The translations under genes and the position numbers were made by a program. 24,177 nt of DNA from Fidelibacterota bacterium TCS55 (GTDB lineage: Bacteria > Fidelibacterota > Marinisomatia > Marinisomatales > TCS55), in NCBI GenBank assembly GCA_905182385.1, contig CAJJBS010000090.1, positions 1 through 24,177 on the forward strand, in the 5' to 3' direction. Position 1 is the stretch's first letter. The number at the start of each line of letters is the position of its first letter. Shown piece after piece: positions 1-7,225 of the stretch. Below the pieces are notes generated by a model. That model was not told the DNA's origin. It saw only the letters and a list, made by a program, of their open reading frames with translations, and ran no database searches.

Positions 1-565
1 CCTAATTAAGCAGGCATTTTCTGCTCGGATTGATTTAAAAGGAAAAGCTCAAAATAATTTCACGTGGTTTCAATCTTACAGTATTTATAAACGTTTAAGC
101 AATATAGGAAATCAAAAACCATGGATTTTAGCTTTAGGTGCTAAATCTCAAATTAATTATGGTGTTAAAGATCAACAATTTCTTGGTGCAATGGGTGAAT
201 CTGGTTCAGTTAGAGGATGGCACTATCCAAATTCATTAAATTATCAAGATCCTAAACAATTATATCGTTTTGGTTTTCATAACATAAAATCCTCGATTGA
301 ACTTAGAAAAGTACTTGTACCAAGGTTTCCAATGATGAATCTATATGAGTTTGGAGTAACAGGCGCTTTATTTGTTGATTATGGAGTAACTACACAAAAT
401 GATTTTAAAGACCTCTTTAAGATGACCCCACTAATAGGGACTGGCTTTAGTTTGCAATTACAGATGCCTTTTGTTTCTGTTTTAAGATTCGACTATGGAT
501 ATGGGTATTATAAGGGGAAACAATTAGATAAAGCCTTCCATATGGCTGCAGTCCATCAGATATAA
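1..565 (+). CDS. Omp85-family (BamA/TamA-like) outer-membrane protein, C-terminal part
   Basis: The reading frame is open from base 2 of the window to a TAA at 563-565, so only the last ~187 residues are present and the start lies upstream. The stretch is rich in alternating polar and aromatic residues typical of transmembrane beta strands. It carries an S-V-R-G-W motif (around 203-219), matching the (V/I)RG(F/Y) motif of the conserved barrel loop in Omp85 proteins, followed by Gly- and aromatic-rich strands such as FDYGYGYY. Omp85 proteins insert beta-barrel proteins into, or move proteins across, the outer membrane. Without the N-terminal POTRA region I cannot separate BamA, TamA or a generic surface-antigen (D15) homologue. 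The gene converges on plsY with one base between the two stop codons and no obvious terminator hairpin. Confidence 0.75.
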   Translation, partial: LIKQAFSARIDLKGKAQNNFTWFQSYSIYKRLSNIGNQKPWILALGAKSQINYGVKDQQFLGAMGESGSVRGWHYPNSLNYQDPKQLYRFGFHNIKSSIELRKVLVPRFPMMNLYEFGVTGALFVDYGVTTQNDFKDLFKMTPLIGTGFSLQLQMPFVSVLRFDYGYGYYKGKQLDKAFHMAAVHQI

Positions 566-566
566 A

Positions 567-1226
567 TTATTTTTTTATAAAAATCATTGCCTTTTTAAAT
601 TGATTTTCTTCACCATTTCTAAGTCTTTGAATATTACTTCTATGTGTAAAAGTAATAAACCATGGTATCAATAAGCTAAAGACCATAAGTGAAAGTGGTG
701 CTGGATTTGTACCAAAGATGGGAGGTAGTAGAAAAAGAAAAATAGGTAGCGAAACAGACGCGAACATAGAAGCTAAGGATACATATCCAGTTAACATAAT
801 AGTTATCACAGCTACAGCTAAGCAGAATAGAAAAACTGTTGGAAATAGAGCAATAAGCATACCTCCTAGTGTTCCCACTCCTTTTCCTCCTTTAAATCCA
901 GCAAAAATAGTATAAGTATGTCCAAGTACAGCAGAGAATCCACATAATATTTGAACAACTCCTAGATCTGGAATTATCTGAGCAAAGTAAAATGCAGGTG
1001 CGAAAATAGCAGCTGGAAGCCACCCTTTAAATACATCAACAATAACTACAATTAAAGCAGGTTTCCACCCTAAAACTCTAAAAACATTAGTGCCACCTGC
1101 ATTACCACTACCATGTTTTCTAATATCTATCCCATTAGTTATTCTACCAACAATTATACTAGTAGGAGTAGAGCCGGTTAGGTAACTAATTATTATTAAA
1201 ATAATTAAATAGATGAATTCATTCAT
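567..1226 (-). CDS. plsY: Acyl-phosphate:glycerol-3-phosphate acyltransferase PlsY
   Basis: PlsY is an integral inner-membrane enzyme that transfers an acyl group from acyl-phosphate to sn-glycerol-3-phosphate, the first step of phospholipid synthesis in most bacteria. The 219-residue product has the usual length and all three PlsY motifs: a Ser/Gly motif ending GSGNAGGTNVFR (about residues 40-51), the glycine-rich KGGKGVGT motif (about 113-120), and a C-terminal THRSNIQRL motif near residue 195. About five to seven hydrophobic segments are visible. Its ATG overlaps the TGA of the upstream DAK2-DegV gene by four bases (ATGA), which implies translational coupling. That neighbour is predicted to make the acyl-phosphate PlsY consumes, a strong functional link. 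The motif set leaves little doubt about the assignment. Confidence 0.95.
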   Translation of the reverse strand: MNEFIYLIILIIISYLTGSTPTSIIVGRITNGIDIRKHGSGNAGGTNVFRVLGWKPALIVVIVDVFKGWLPAAIFAPAFYFAQIIPDLGVVQILCGFSAVLGHTYTIFAGFKGGKGVGTLGGMLIALFPTVFLFCLAVAVITIMLTGYVSLASMFASVSLPIFLFLLPPIFGTNPAPLSLMVFSLLIPWFITFTHRSNIQRLRNGEENQFKKAMIFIKK

Positions 1227-3013
1227 TTATTTAAATTATCATTTAAAATTTGAATTGCAAAGCATAAAACTTTAGGGCCAGTATGAACACCTAGAGCAGG
1301 TCCAATATCCGTCGTAATTACGTTATTTTCTCCAAATCTATTAATTAGACTTTTTATCCAATTTTCTACGAAAATATTCATTTGAGCATGGGAAATTCCA
1401 ATCCTAACTTTTTTATTTTTTGGTATTTTATTCTCAACAAATTTGCGGAATTTATTTGCTTTGTCATTATTCCCAAATGATATTCCAACGGGTTTTAAAC
1501 CATCTTTTTTAAATGCTAAATAAGGGTTTATTTTAAAGAAGTTGGCAATTTTTTGAACAGTAGGTGAGATTCTGCCACCTTTTACGATGTTATCTAGATT
1601 ATCCAACCCTACATAAAGTTGAGTATTCTCAATTGCTTGTTTTGCAATGATTTTCACTTCATTAATATTTTTACCTTTAGCTATAGCCTCTGCAGTTCTC
1701 ATTGCAATTAAACCAGTACCAATAGTGCCACTAAATGAGTCCAAAATATTAACTGAAAAAGTTGATAAAGATTTTGCGGCAGTTATAGCAGATTGATATG
1801 TTCCACTTAATGCTTCTGGAAGATGAATTGAAATCGCAGACTCATAATGGCTTGATAGAAACTGATATTGTCTTCGAAAATCACCCGGTGAAGGTTGTGA
1901 AGTTTGTGGATGATTTGGATTTGTTTTTAATTCTTTCCAGAATTCATCTGAGGTTAATGAAACTTTATCTACATAGTGGGTATTTCCAAAATTTAACCTC
2001 ACAGGAATAACATGGATATTCATGTTATCTATTATTTCTTCTGGTAAATCACAACCTGAATCAACAATAATTGCGGTAGAGGAATGAGATGAATGAGCAT
2101 CTACTTGTTGCTTAATCATATCATCCGTCTTTTCACCCTGAATTGAACCATACTCTTTACATAGGGTAAATACTTTATGGGGCTCATCAGAATGTATATG
2201 TACTTTTGCTTTAATTTTTGTGCCTGCTAATACGATACTATCACCAAGGTCCATAAGCCTTTCTTTAAGTAAACGTCTCGGAATATTTTCACCTAAAATA
2301 ATACATTCAGTACAGTATTGATATTTTTCATTAGTGGTAGTTATTACTTCTTTTTCAAAGGATTCAATAATAGTTAAATCAGTTTCAGTTATTGAACCCA
2401 ATTCAACAAACTCTTGAATTCCTGAAAGCATATCAACAAATCCTTGTGCACCAGCATCTAATACACCTGCTTTTGCTAATACTTCTAATTGTTGAGGTGT
2501 CTTCTCAAGCGCTTTTTGTGCATTAATTAATCCACTGGAAAGTATAGTTAAAAAATCATTCGATTTTTTACTAGAACTTTCTAGTGATTCACTCCAACTT
2601 CGAATTACAGATAATATTGTACCTTCACGTGGTTTTGTAAGTGCATCGTACGAATAATTTTTTGCATGAGATATGGCTTGAGAAAATTCATCAGTATTAA
2701 TTTTTTTAACATCTTTAATCCCATCAGCAAAGCCCACAAAAAACTGCGCAAGAATTGCACCAGAATTTCCTCGTGCACCATCAAGCGCACTATCCGCAAT
2801 CGCCATACTCATCTTTTTTATATCTGAATAAGCATTGTTTTGAATACCTTCTTCAATTGAAGTCAGAGTAAAAGCCATATTTGTTCCTGTATCTCCATCG
2901 GGGACAGGAAATACATTAATCTTATTTAAATATTCTTGTCTGGATACAACTCGTCGTAATCCAGCGATAAGAGATCTGTAAAGTCTAATCCCATCAATGT
3001 ATTCAATAGACAT
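1223..3013 (-). CDS. DAK2-DegV fusion protein (FakA-FakB-like fatty acid kinase)
   Basis: This 596-residue protein joins two parts normally encoded separately. The N-terminal ~205 residues are a DAK2/FakA kinase domain: the Mg-ATP-binding PVPDGDTGTN motif (D39, D41), a GARGNSGAILAQ motif (about 79-90) and GVLDAGAQGF. Residues ~206-310 resemble the FakA middle domain. From about residue 315 a complete DegV/FakB fold follows: VDSGCDLP (D318), TSQPSPGDF, SGTYQS (S403), a KGGRIS motif and a GISH motif (H542), the positions expected to hold the fatty-acid carboxylate. In Firmicutes, FakA phosphorylates fatty acid bound to FakB, giving acyl-phosphate for PlsX/PlsY. The ATG directly follows the TAA of the DUF502 gene and has no Shine-Dalgarno of its own; its TGA overlaps the plsY start. 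Domain calls are firm; fatty-acid kinase activity is inferred from homology and context. Confidence 0.88.
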   Translation of the reverse strand: MSIEYIDGIRLYRSLIAGLRRVVSRQEYLNKINVFPVPDGDTGTNMAFTLTSIEEGIQNNAYSDIKKMSMAIADSALDGARGNSGAILAQFFVGFADGIKDVKKINTDEFSQAISHAKNYSYDALTKPREGTILSVIRSWSESLESSSKKSNDFLTILSSGLINAQKALEKTPQQLEVLAKAGVLDAGAQGFVDMLSGIQEFVELGSITETDLTIIESFEKEVITTTNEKYQYCTECIILGENIPRRLLKERLMDLGDSIVLAGTKIKAKVHIHSDEPHKVFTLCKEYGSIQGEKTDDMIKQQVDAHSSHSSTAIIVDSGCDLPEEIIDNMNIHVIPVRLNFGNTHYVDKVSLTSDEFWKELKTNPNHPQTSQPSPGDFRRQYQFLSSHYESAISIHLPEALSGTYQSAITAAKSLSTFSVNILDSFSGTIGTGLIAMRTAEAIAKGKNINEVKIIAKQAIENTQLYVGLDNLDNIVKGGRISPTVQKIANFFKINPYLAFKKDGLKPVGISFGNNDKANKFRKFVENKIPKNKKVRIGISHAQMNIFVENWIKSLINRFGENNVITTDIGPALGVHTGPKVLCFAIQILNDNLNK

Positions 3014-3622
3014 TTATTTAGGAGGTTTACTAGGTAAATTTTTACTGATGGATACTCCTGGATCTAAAATCCCTCCAGAAATAATTGCTTTTAAGCCATC
3101 TTCAACAGAAATATCAGGATGGATAGCATCTTTTTTTGGAACTACAATAAATACACCAGAAGTTGGATTAGGTGTTGTGGGAACAAATACATGGTAAAAA
3201 GATTCACCATTATCATTTTCTGATTGGTTTGTAACAAAACACATTGTCCACAATCCTAGTCTTGGATATTGAATAAAAATAACTTGTTCAAAAGATTTAA
3301 CTGTAGAGCCAGAGAAGGCAGTAGTTATTTGTTTAATTGTATTATAAATAGTATTCACAATAGGTAGCTTATCTAATATTTTCTCCCCCCAATTAAATAA
3401 TGTTTTACCAAGAACATTTGTAATAAGAATACCAAGTAAGAGAATAAATACTAAAGTTAGAATAATTCCTAGTCCAGGAACCTCTATATCAACTTGTTTA
3501 AGGATTGGTGCAGCTAAACCATCAAGAAATGTAAATAAAAATTTTAAAATCCAAAATGTTACAGCTACAGGTACTACTGCAAGTAGTCCTGCTAAAATGC
3601 GTCTTTTAATTATTTGCCACAT
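3014..3622 (-). CDS. DUF502 family membrane protein
   Basis: The product has two strongly hydrophobic segments near the N-terminus (about residues 8-32 and 50-75) separated by a short loop with a VPGLG motif, then a soluble domain with a conserved VPTTPNPTSG motif and a C-terminal SVEDGLKAIISGG stretch. These are hallmarks of the DUF502 family, whose function is not established. I place the start at the ATG at 3622 (MWQIIKRR, 202 residues), because AAAGG lies about 8 bases upstream; the in-frame GTG at 3631 sits on that ribosome binding site and is less likely. It is the first gene of a back-to-back operon with the DAK2-DegV fusion and plsY, suggesting a membrane-lipid-related role, but this is inference. 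Confidence 0.85.
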   Translation of the reverse strand: MWQIIKRRILAGLLAVVPVAVTFWILKFLFTFLDGLAAPILKQVDIEVPGLGIILTLVFILLLGILITNVLGKTLFNWGEKILDKLPIVNTIYNTIKQITTAFSGSTVKSFEQVIFIQYPRLGLWTMCFVTNQSENDNGESFYHVFVPTTPNPTSGVFIVVPKKDAIHPDISVEDGLKAIISGGILDPGVSISKNLPSKPPK

Positions 3623-3659
3623 CTTTTGCACCTTTAACTTTAATGAGAATTTTCATGAA

Positions 3660-4159
3660 TTAAAGAACAACACCTTCAAAATTTAAAAGAAAGTTTTTAA
3701 TATTTAATCCACCGCCATAGCCACCTAAACCTCCTCCACTTGCCAATACTCGATGACAGGGTATAATAATTGGAATTGGATTTCTAGCATTGGCTGAACC
3801 TGCAGCTCTAATGGCTTTAGGATTTCCAGCCATCATTGCAATTTCTTTATATGTTCGATATTCACCATAAGGTATTGTTTTTACAGCCATTAATGTTTTA
3901 TAGTAAAACGGTGGCATACTTAAATCGAGTTTAATCTTAAAGAATTTACGATATCCCGTAAAATATTCATTCAATTGATCAGTGGTCTTTGATAATGATT
4001 TATCATCACGAACTAATTTAGTTTTTTTTTTAATCTACTAGAAAGAATTGCTTCAAATTGATTTATTTGATATTCAAAGATAATATGGTTCAATCCTTTA
4101 CTAGATTGAGATAATAATAGTTTTCCAACAGGTGAATCAATAATTGTATATTTAATCAT
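3660..4159 (-). CDS. ogt: Methylated-DNA--cysteine S-methyltransferase, frame interrupted in an A10 tract
   Basis: This suicide enzyme moves alkyl groups from O6-alkylguanine onto its own cysteine. The longer fragment (3660-3974, 104 codons) holds the catalytic domain: IPYGEYRTYKEIA, the helix-turn-helix region, a NARNP hinge, the PCHRV active site with the acceptor Cys, and GGLGGYGGG. It has no N-terminal domain. Reading upstream on the same strand, an ATG at 4159 opens MIKYTIIDSPVGKLLLS, a typical Ogt N-terminus, running 48 codons to a TAG. The two frames meet at a run of ten A (4022-4031). One added A would fuse them into a 166-residue protein of normal length. So this is one gene with a frameshift: real pseudogenisation, a sequencing or assembly indel, or transcriptional slippage that restores the frame. 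The family call is firm; the status is open. Confidence 0.85.
4022..4031 (-). other. A10 homopolymer at the frameshift point of ogt
   Basis: Ten consecutive T on the + strand (A10 in the mRNA of the minus-strand gene). Upstream of it the reading frame encodes the Ogt N-terminal domain; downstream the homologous frame is offset by +1. One extra A, or two fewer, restores continuity (…LKKK-TKLVRDD…). Runs this long are prone to RNA polymerase slippage and to sequencing error. Confidence 0.8.
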
Positions 4160-4211
4160 AAAAGAATTTACAATTAAAAAAATAAATCAGTATTTATTCT
4201 AAAAATATTAA

Positions 4212-5090
4212 TTAAGTATGTTTTATATCAAAATTTATTAGAAACCCACCAAGAATAATTAAAGTTGCACCAAATAATGAAATTAATGATAAAGTTTCAT
4301 TTAGAAAAAGCCATCCTGATATAATTGCAATAATTGGTGGAAAAAAAGCTACATAGCTTAATTGACTTGCAGGCAAGTGGTTTAGGAGCCAAATATATAT
4401 TCCCCATGTTACTACTGTCCCTGGAATAGCTAAAAATAATAAGGTTAAAATATTATTTGAACTAATTTGAAAAAAACTACTTCTATCAAATATAAGAGCC
4501 ATTAATAAAATAATTAAACCTGCAATACTTAATCCAACTGCATTTAAATGAATAGGATCAACTTTAATACCTTGTTTTTTAATATATATTGTTGGCCAAG
4601 AGCCAATAACTATGGCAAGTAAAATAGCAGAAATCCCTAAAAATACTTTTTCACCTCCAAATGAATTACCATTATAAAGGAGTAAAATTGTTCCAATAAA
4701 GCCAATCATCATACTCATTATCTTTTTTTTATTAAGTTTATCATCCGGAATAAAGAAATGTGCCATGATGGCTATAGTAATAGGTGATAAACTATATAGA
4801 ATAGAACCTAGGTTTGAATATATATATTGAGCACCCCAATATGTTAGATAATAACAAAAAGTATAATTAAATAAAGTATAAACTATATATATTGATTGAA
4901 TTTGAGGATTGAATTTTACTTTATCCTTCTTTAAAAAATAAATAAACCAAAATATAATTCCTGCAATAATGAAACGTAAAGATAAGCCCCAAAGAATAGG
5001 CATTTGGGTAACATTTATTTTTAAGAATAACCATGTAATCCCCCAGCAAAAACTAATTATAGTGTAAAGAGTTATAATTTTTAAAGTCAT
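4212..5090 (-). CDS. EamA/DMT-superfamily transporter
   Basis: A 292-residue, very hydrophobic protein with about ten predicted transmembrane helices arranged as two tandem EamA repeats (about residues 1-138 and 148-285). The first repeat begins with FCWGITWLFLKI, and each repeat ends in a long hydrophobic helix (FIGTILLLYNG; LFGATLIILGGFLI). Drug/metabolite transporters of this type export amino acids, other metabolites or drugs across the inner membrane; the substrate cannot be told from sequence. The gene lies 52 bases upstream of the broken ogt on the same strand and diverges from natA with 93 bases between. The coding region is especially AT-rich and full of Ile, Asn and Lys codons, in keeping with the hydrophobic product. 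Family call firm, substrate unknown. Confidence 0.88.
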   Translation of the reverse strand: MTLKIITLYTIISFCWGITWLFLKINVTQMPILWGLSLRFIIAGIIFWFIYFLKKDKVKFNPQIQSIYIVYTLFNYTFCYYLTYWGAQYIYSNLGSILYSLSPITIAIMAHFFIPDDKLNKKKIMSMMIGFIGTILLLYNGNSFGGEKVFLGISAILLAIVIGSWPTIYIKKQGIKVDPIHLNAVGLSIAGLIILLMALIFDRSSFFQISSNNILTLLFLAIPGTVVTWGIYIWLLNHLPASQLSYVAFFPPIIAIISGWLFLNETLSLISLFGATLIILGGFLINFDIKHT

Positions 5091-5183
5091 ATTTTTATCT
5101 CTATATTAAATTATAAATCTATCTTCACTTGCAGTCATATATTTTATCATATAAGTTTGTTCTCAATTTAACTGAAAGAAATA

Positions 5184-5954
5184 ATGATAGATGTAAAAAA
5201 TTTAATCAAAGACTTCACACTTAATAAAAAGCAACGAAAAGAAATGGGGGATAAATATAAAGATACTAATATTCTTCGTGCTGTTGATGATGTGAGCTTT
5301 GAATGCCAGCCAGGACGAATTTACGGTTTACTTGGTCCAAATGGTGCGGGCAAAACAACAACTCTTAGAATGATTGCTACAATGCTTAAACCTACTTCTG
5401 GTTCTATTTCAGTTTCAGGTTATGACACCGTTAGTCAGGGGCAAGAAGTTCGTAGTCAAATAGGTTTTATGACAGGGCAGACTGCTCTTTATGATCGTTT
5501 AACACCAACTGAGATGGTAAAGTATATTGCTGATCTTCATGGGATGGATAATAAAGCATTTAATAAACGAAAAGAGCATTTATTTAATATTTTAGATATG
5601 AATAGTTTTGCAGATAGAAGAATTGCGAGATTAAGTACTGGTATGAAACAAAAAACATCTATTGCTAGAACTATAATTCATGATCCGCAAGTAATGGTGT
5701 TTGATGAACCAACCTCTGGCTTAGATGTTATGACTTCTAGGGCAATTATTGAACTTATCCGCTCTTGTAAAGAAGACGGGAAAACAGTTATTTTTTCAAC
5801 ACATCGAATGGGTGAGGTCAATCAGCTATGTGATGATATAGCCATAATTTATAAAGGAAAATTGTTTTACAATAGTTCTCTTGATCAATTTAAGTCAGAA
5901 ATGACGAAATCAACTTTTGAAGAAGAATTTATATTTAGAGTGGGAGAAGAATAA
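5184..5954 (+). CDS. natA: ABC transporter ATP-binding protein, NatA-like
   Basis: A 256-residue ABC ATPase. The Walker A motif is GPNGAGKTT (residues 51-59), the signature motif is LSTGM (150-154), Walker B is VMVFDEPTSGLD (about 171-182) and the switch histidine lies in FSTHRMGE. The LSTGM signature in place of LSGGQ is typical of the NatA/CcmA-like exporter branch. It is followed one base later by the membrane partner (stop TAA 5952-5954, next ATG at 5956), so the two form a two-gene exporter. In Bacillus subtilis NatAB extrudes Na+; many relatives have no proven substrate, so sodium export is the family default and not demonstrated here. A short insertion after residue 12 (KKQRKEMGDKYKD) is rich in charged residues. 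Start ATG is preceded by a weak GAAAGAA. Confidence 0.88.
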   Translation: MIDVKNLIKDFTLNKKQRKEMGDKYKDTNILRAVDDVSFECQPGRIYGLLGPNGAGKTTTLRMIATMLKPTSGSISVSGYDTVSQGQEVRSQIGFMTGQTALYDRLTPTEMVKYIADLHGMDNKAFNKRKEHLFNILDMNSFADRRIARLSTGMKQKTSIARTIIHDPQVMVFDEPTSGLDVMTSRAIIELIRSCKEDGKTVIFSTHRMGEVNQLCDDIAIIYKGKLFYNSSLDQFKSEMTKSTFEEEFIFRVGEE

Positions 5955-5955
5955 G

Positions 5956-7146
5956 ATGAAGTTTCTAATTATTGCTAAGAAAGAGATTCTTGATATAACA
6001 CGTGATAAGCGAACATTGTTAATGATGATTGGCTTTCCTCTACTTTTAATGCCTGTTCTAATTGGAACAATGATGAAGATTACAACCTCACAAGCTGAAA
6101 AAGCATCAGAGAAAGAAATTAAAATTGCCTTTATTGGAAAACAGTATGCCCCAAATCTATTGAATGCATTCTCAAATTTAGATAAGTTGATTATTTTGGA
6201 TCAAATTTCAATAGATAGTGTGCAATCATATATTCAATCTGAATATTTAGATGCAGCAATAAACATTAATCCAGACTATGAATCTAATATAAATAATAAT
6301 TCTCAGGCTAAAATAAACATTTTTTATAAAGGTACAGACTCTTTTGGTACTGCCAAAGAACGAATACAAATGGTCCTTGAACAATTTGAAAAAAGTATTA
6401 TTGAACTACGAATGAACAAATTGGACTTAAAACCTAACATTGTTAAGGCCTATAATATTGAATTTAATGACATTGCTTCTAAGCAAGAAAAATTTGGAAA
6501 ATTAGCAGGAGGTTGGTTGCCTTATGTTTTTATTCTATTTGGATTTATGGGTGCAATGTATCCAGCATTAGACCTTGGTTCAGGTGAAAAAGAAAGAGGT
6601 ACGCTAGAGACAATTCTTTCATCACCAGCAAGCAGGTTTGATATAGTTTTAGGTAAATTTATTGTAATTATGTCAGCAGCTTTTATAACTGCTTTTTTAG
6701 CACTAGCTGGTATTCTAATTGGTATACAGCAAATTTCAGTAATCCCTCCAGCCTTTTTAACTTTAGTGAATGAAATTTTTACAGTAAAAACAATTGCTTT
6801 AATAATGACGTTGGTACTGCCGGTATCAGCTTTTTTTAGCGCAGTACTACTTGGACTCTCTATTTATGCAAAATCATTTAAAGAAGCTCAAAGTATTGTT
6901 GCACCATTAAATATTGTAATAATTTTTCCAGCTGTAATAGGAACATTGCCAGGTATAGAATTAAATATGATTACATCATTGATACCAATATTAAATGTTT
7001 CACTTGCATCAAAAGATATTATTGCTGGGGTAATTAACCCCATATATATGACCGAAGTATATCTATCCCTTTTTGGATTTGCAGCTTTATCATTATACTG
7101 GTGCGTAAGATCTTTCAATAAAGAAAGTACTATATTTAGGAACTGA
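5956..7146 (+). CDS. natB: ABC-2 type permease, NatB-like
   Basis: Membrane partner of the preceding ATPase. I start it at ATG 5956 (MKFLIIAKKEIL, 396 residues) because it falls directly after the natA stop and is preceded by GGGAGAAGA; an in-frame ATG at 5917 would overlap natA and is not expected. The topology fits ABC-2/NatB permeases: one N-terminal helix (about residues 22-42), a large extracytoplasmic domain of ~140 residues, then about five or six helices from residue ~190 to the end. The cytoplasmic motif GEKERGTLETILSSPASR is diagnostic for the NatB branch. Together NatA and NatB would form an inner-membrane exporter, by precedent for Na+. The gene ends just before a strong bidirectional terminator. 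Confidence 0.88.
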   Translation: MKFLIIAKKEILDITRDKRTLLMMIGFPLLLMPVLIGTMMKITTSQAEKASEKEIKIAFIGKQYAPNLLNAFSNLDKLIILDQISIDSVQSYIQSEYLDAAININPDYESNINNNSQAKINIFYKGTDSFGTAKERIQMVLEQFEKSIIELRMNKLDLKPNIVKAYNIEFNDIASKQEKFGKLAGGWLPYVFILFGFMGAMYPALDLGSGEKERGTLETILSSPASRFDIVLGKFIVIMSAAFITAFLALAGILIGIQQISVIPPAFLTLVNEIFTVKTIALIMTLVLPVSAFFSAVLLGLSIYAKSFKEAQSIVAPLNIVIIFPAVIGTLPGIELNMITSLIPILNVSLASKDIIAGVINPIYMTEVYLSLFGFAALSLYWCVRSFNKESTIFRN

Positions 7147-7162
7147 TTATTATTGGATTTAA

Positions 7163-7210
7163 AACTAACAAAAAAGGCCTTGAATTTATTCAAGGCCTTT
7201 TTTGTTAGTT
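7163..7210. terminator. Bidirectional intrinsic terminator between natB and secF
   Basis: A perfect 22-bp inverted repeat (arms 7163-7184 and 7189-7210) around a 4-base TTTA loop. The core stem GGCCTTGAA/TTCAAGGCC (7176-7197) is flanked by A6 on the left and T6 on the right, so a G+C-containing hairpin followed by a U tract forms on transcripts from either strand. It sits 16 bases after the natB stop and 15 bases after the secF stop (which is on the other strand), exactly where two converging operons need termination. Confidence 0.93.
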
Positions 7211-7225
7211 CAATATAAATTATTC

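Noticed and set aside
58..71. CACGTG-centred sequence (TTTCACGTGGTTTC), with a near copy at 2624-2636 and another CACGTG at 5999-6004, as possible parS sites
   Set aside because: Only one half matches the parS consensus TGTTTCACGTGAAACA; all lie inside coding regions 11-17 kb from parAB, and about two CACGTG are expected by chance in this much DNA.
560..600. AT-rich stretch between the Omp85 gene and plsY as a convergent terminator
   Set aside because: Only A/T pairing is possible and no stable stem with a U tract is visible; most of it is inside the plsY coding region.
718..915. Open frame of 65 codons on the + strand
   Set aside because: Lies wholly antisense to plsY, with no ribosome binding site or recognisable protein; shadow of a real gene.
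4160..4211. Gap between the EamA gene and ogt as promoter or RNA
   Set aside because: Fifty-two AT-rich bases with no clear -35/-10 pair, hairpin or ribosome binding site.
5917..5955. Upstream start for natB
   Set aside because: Would overlap natA and add 13 charged residues before the conserved N-terminus; the ATG at 5956 has a ribosome binding site and direct adjacency to the natA stop.
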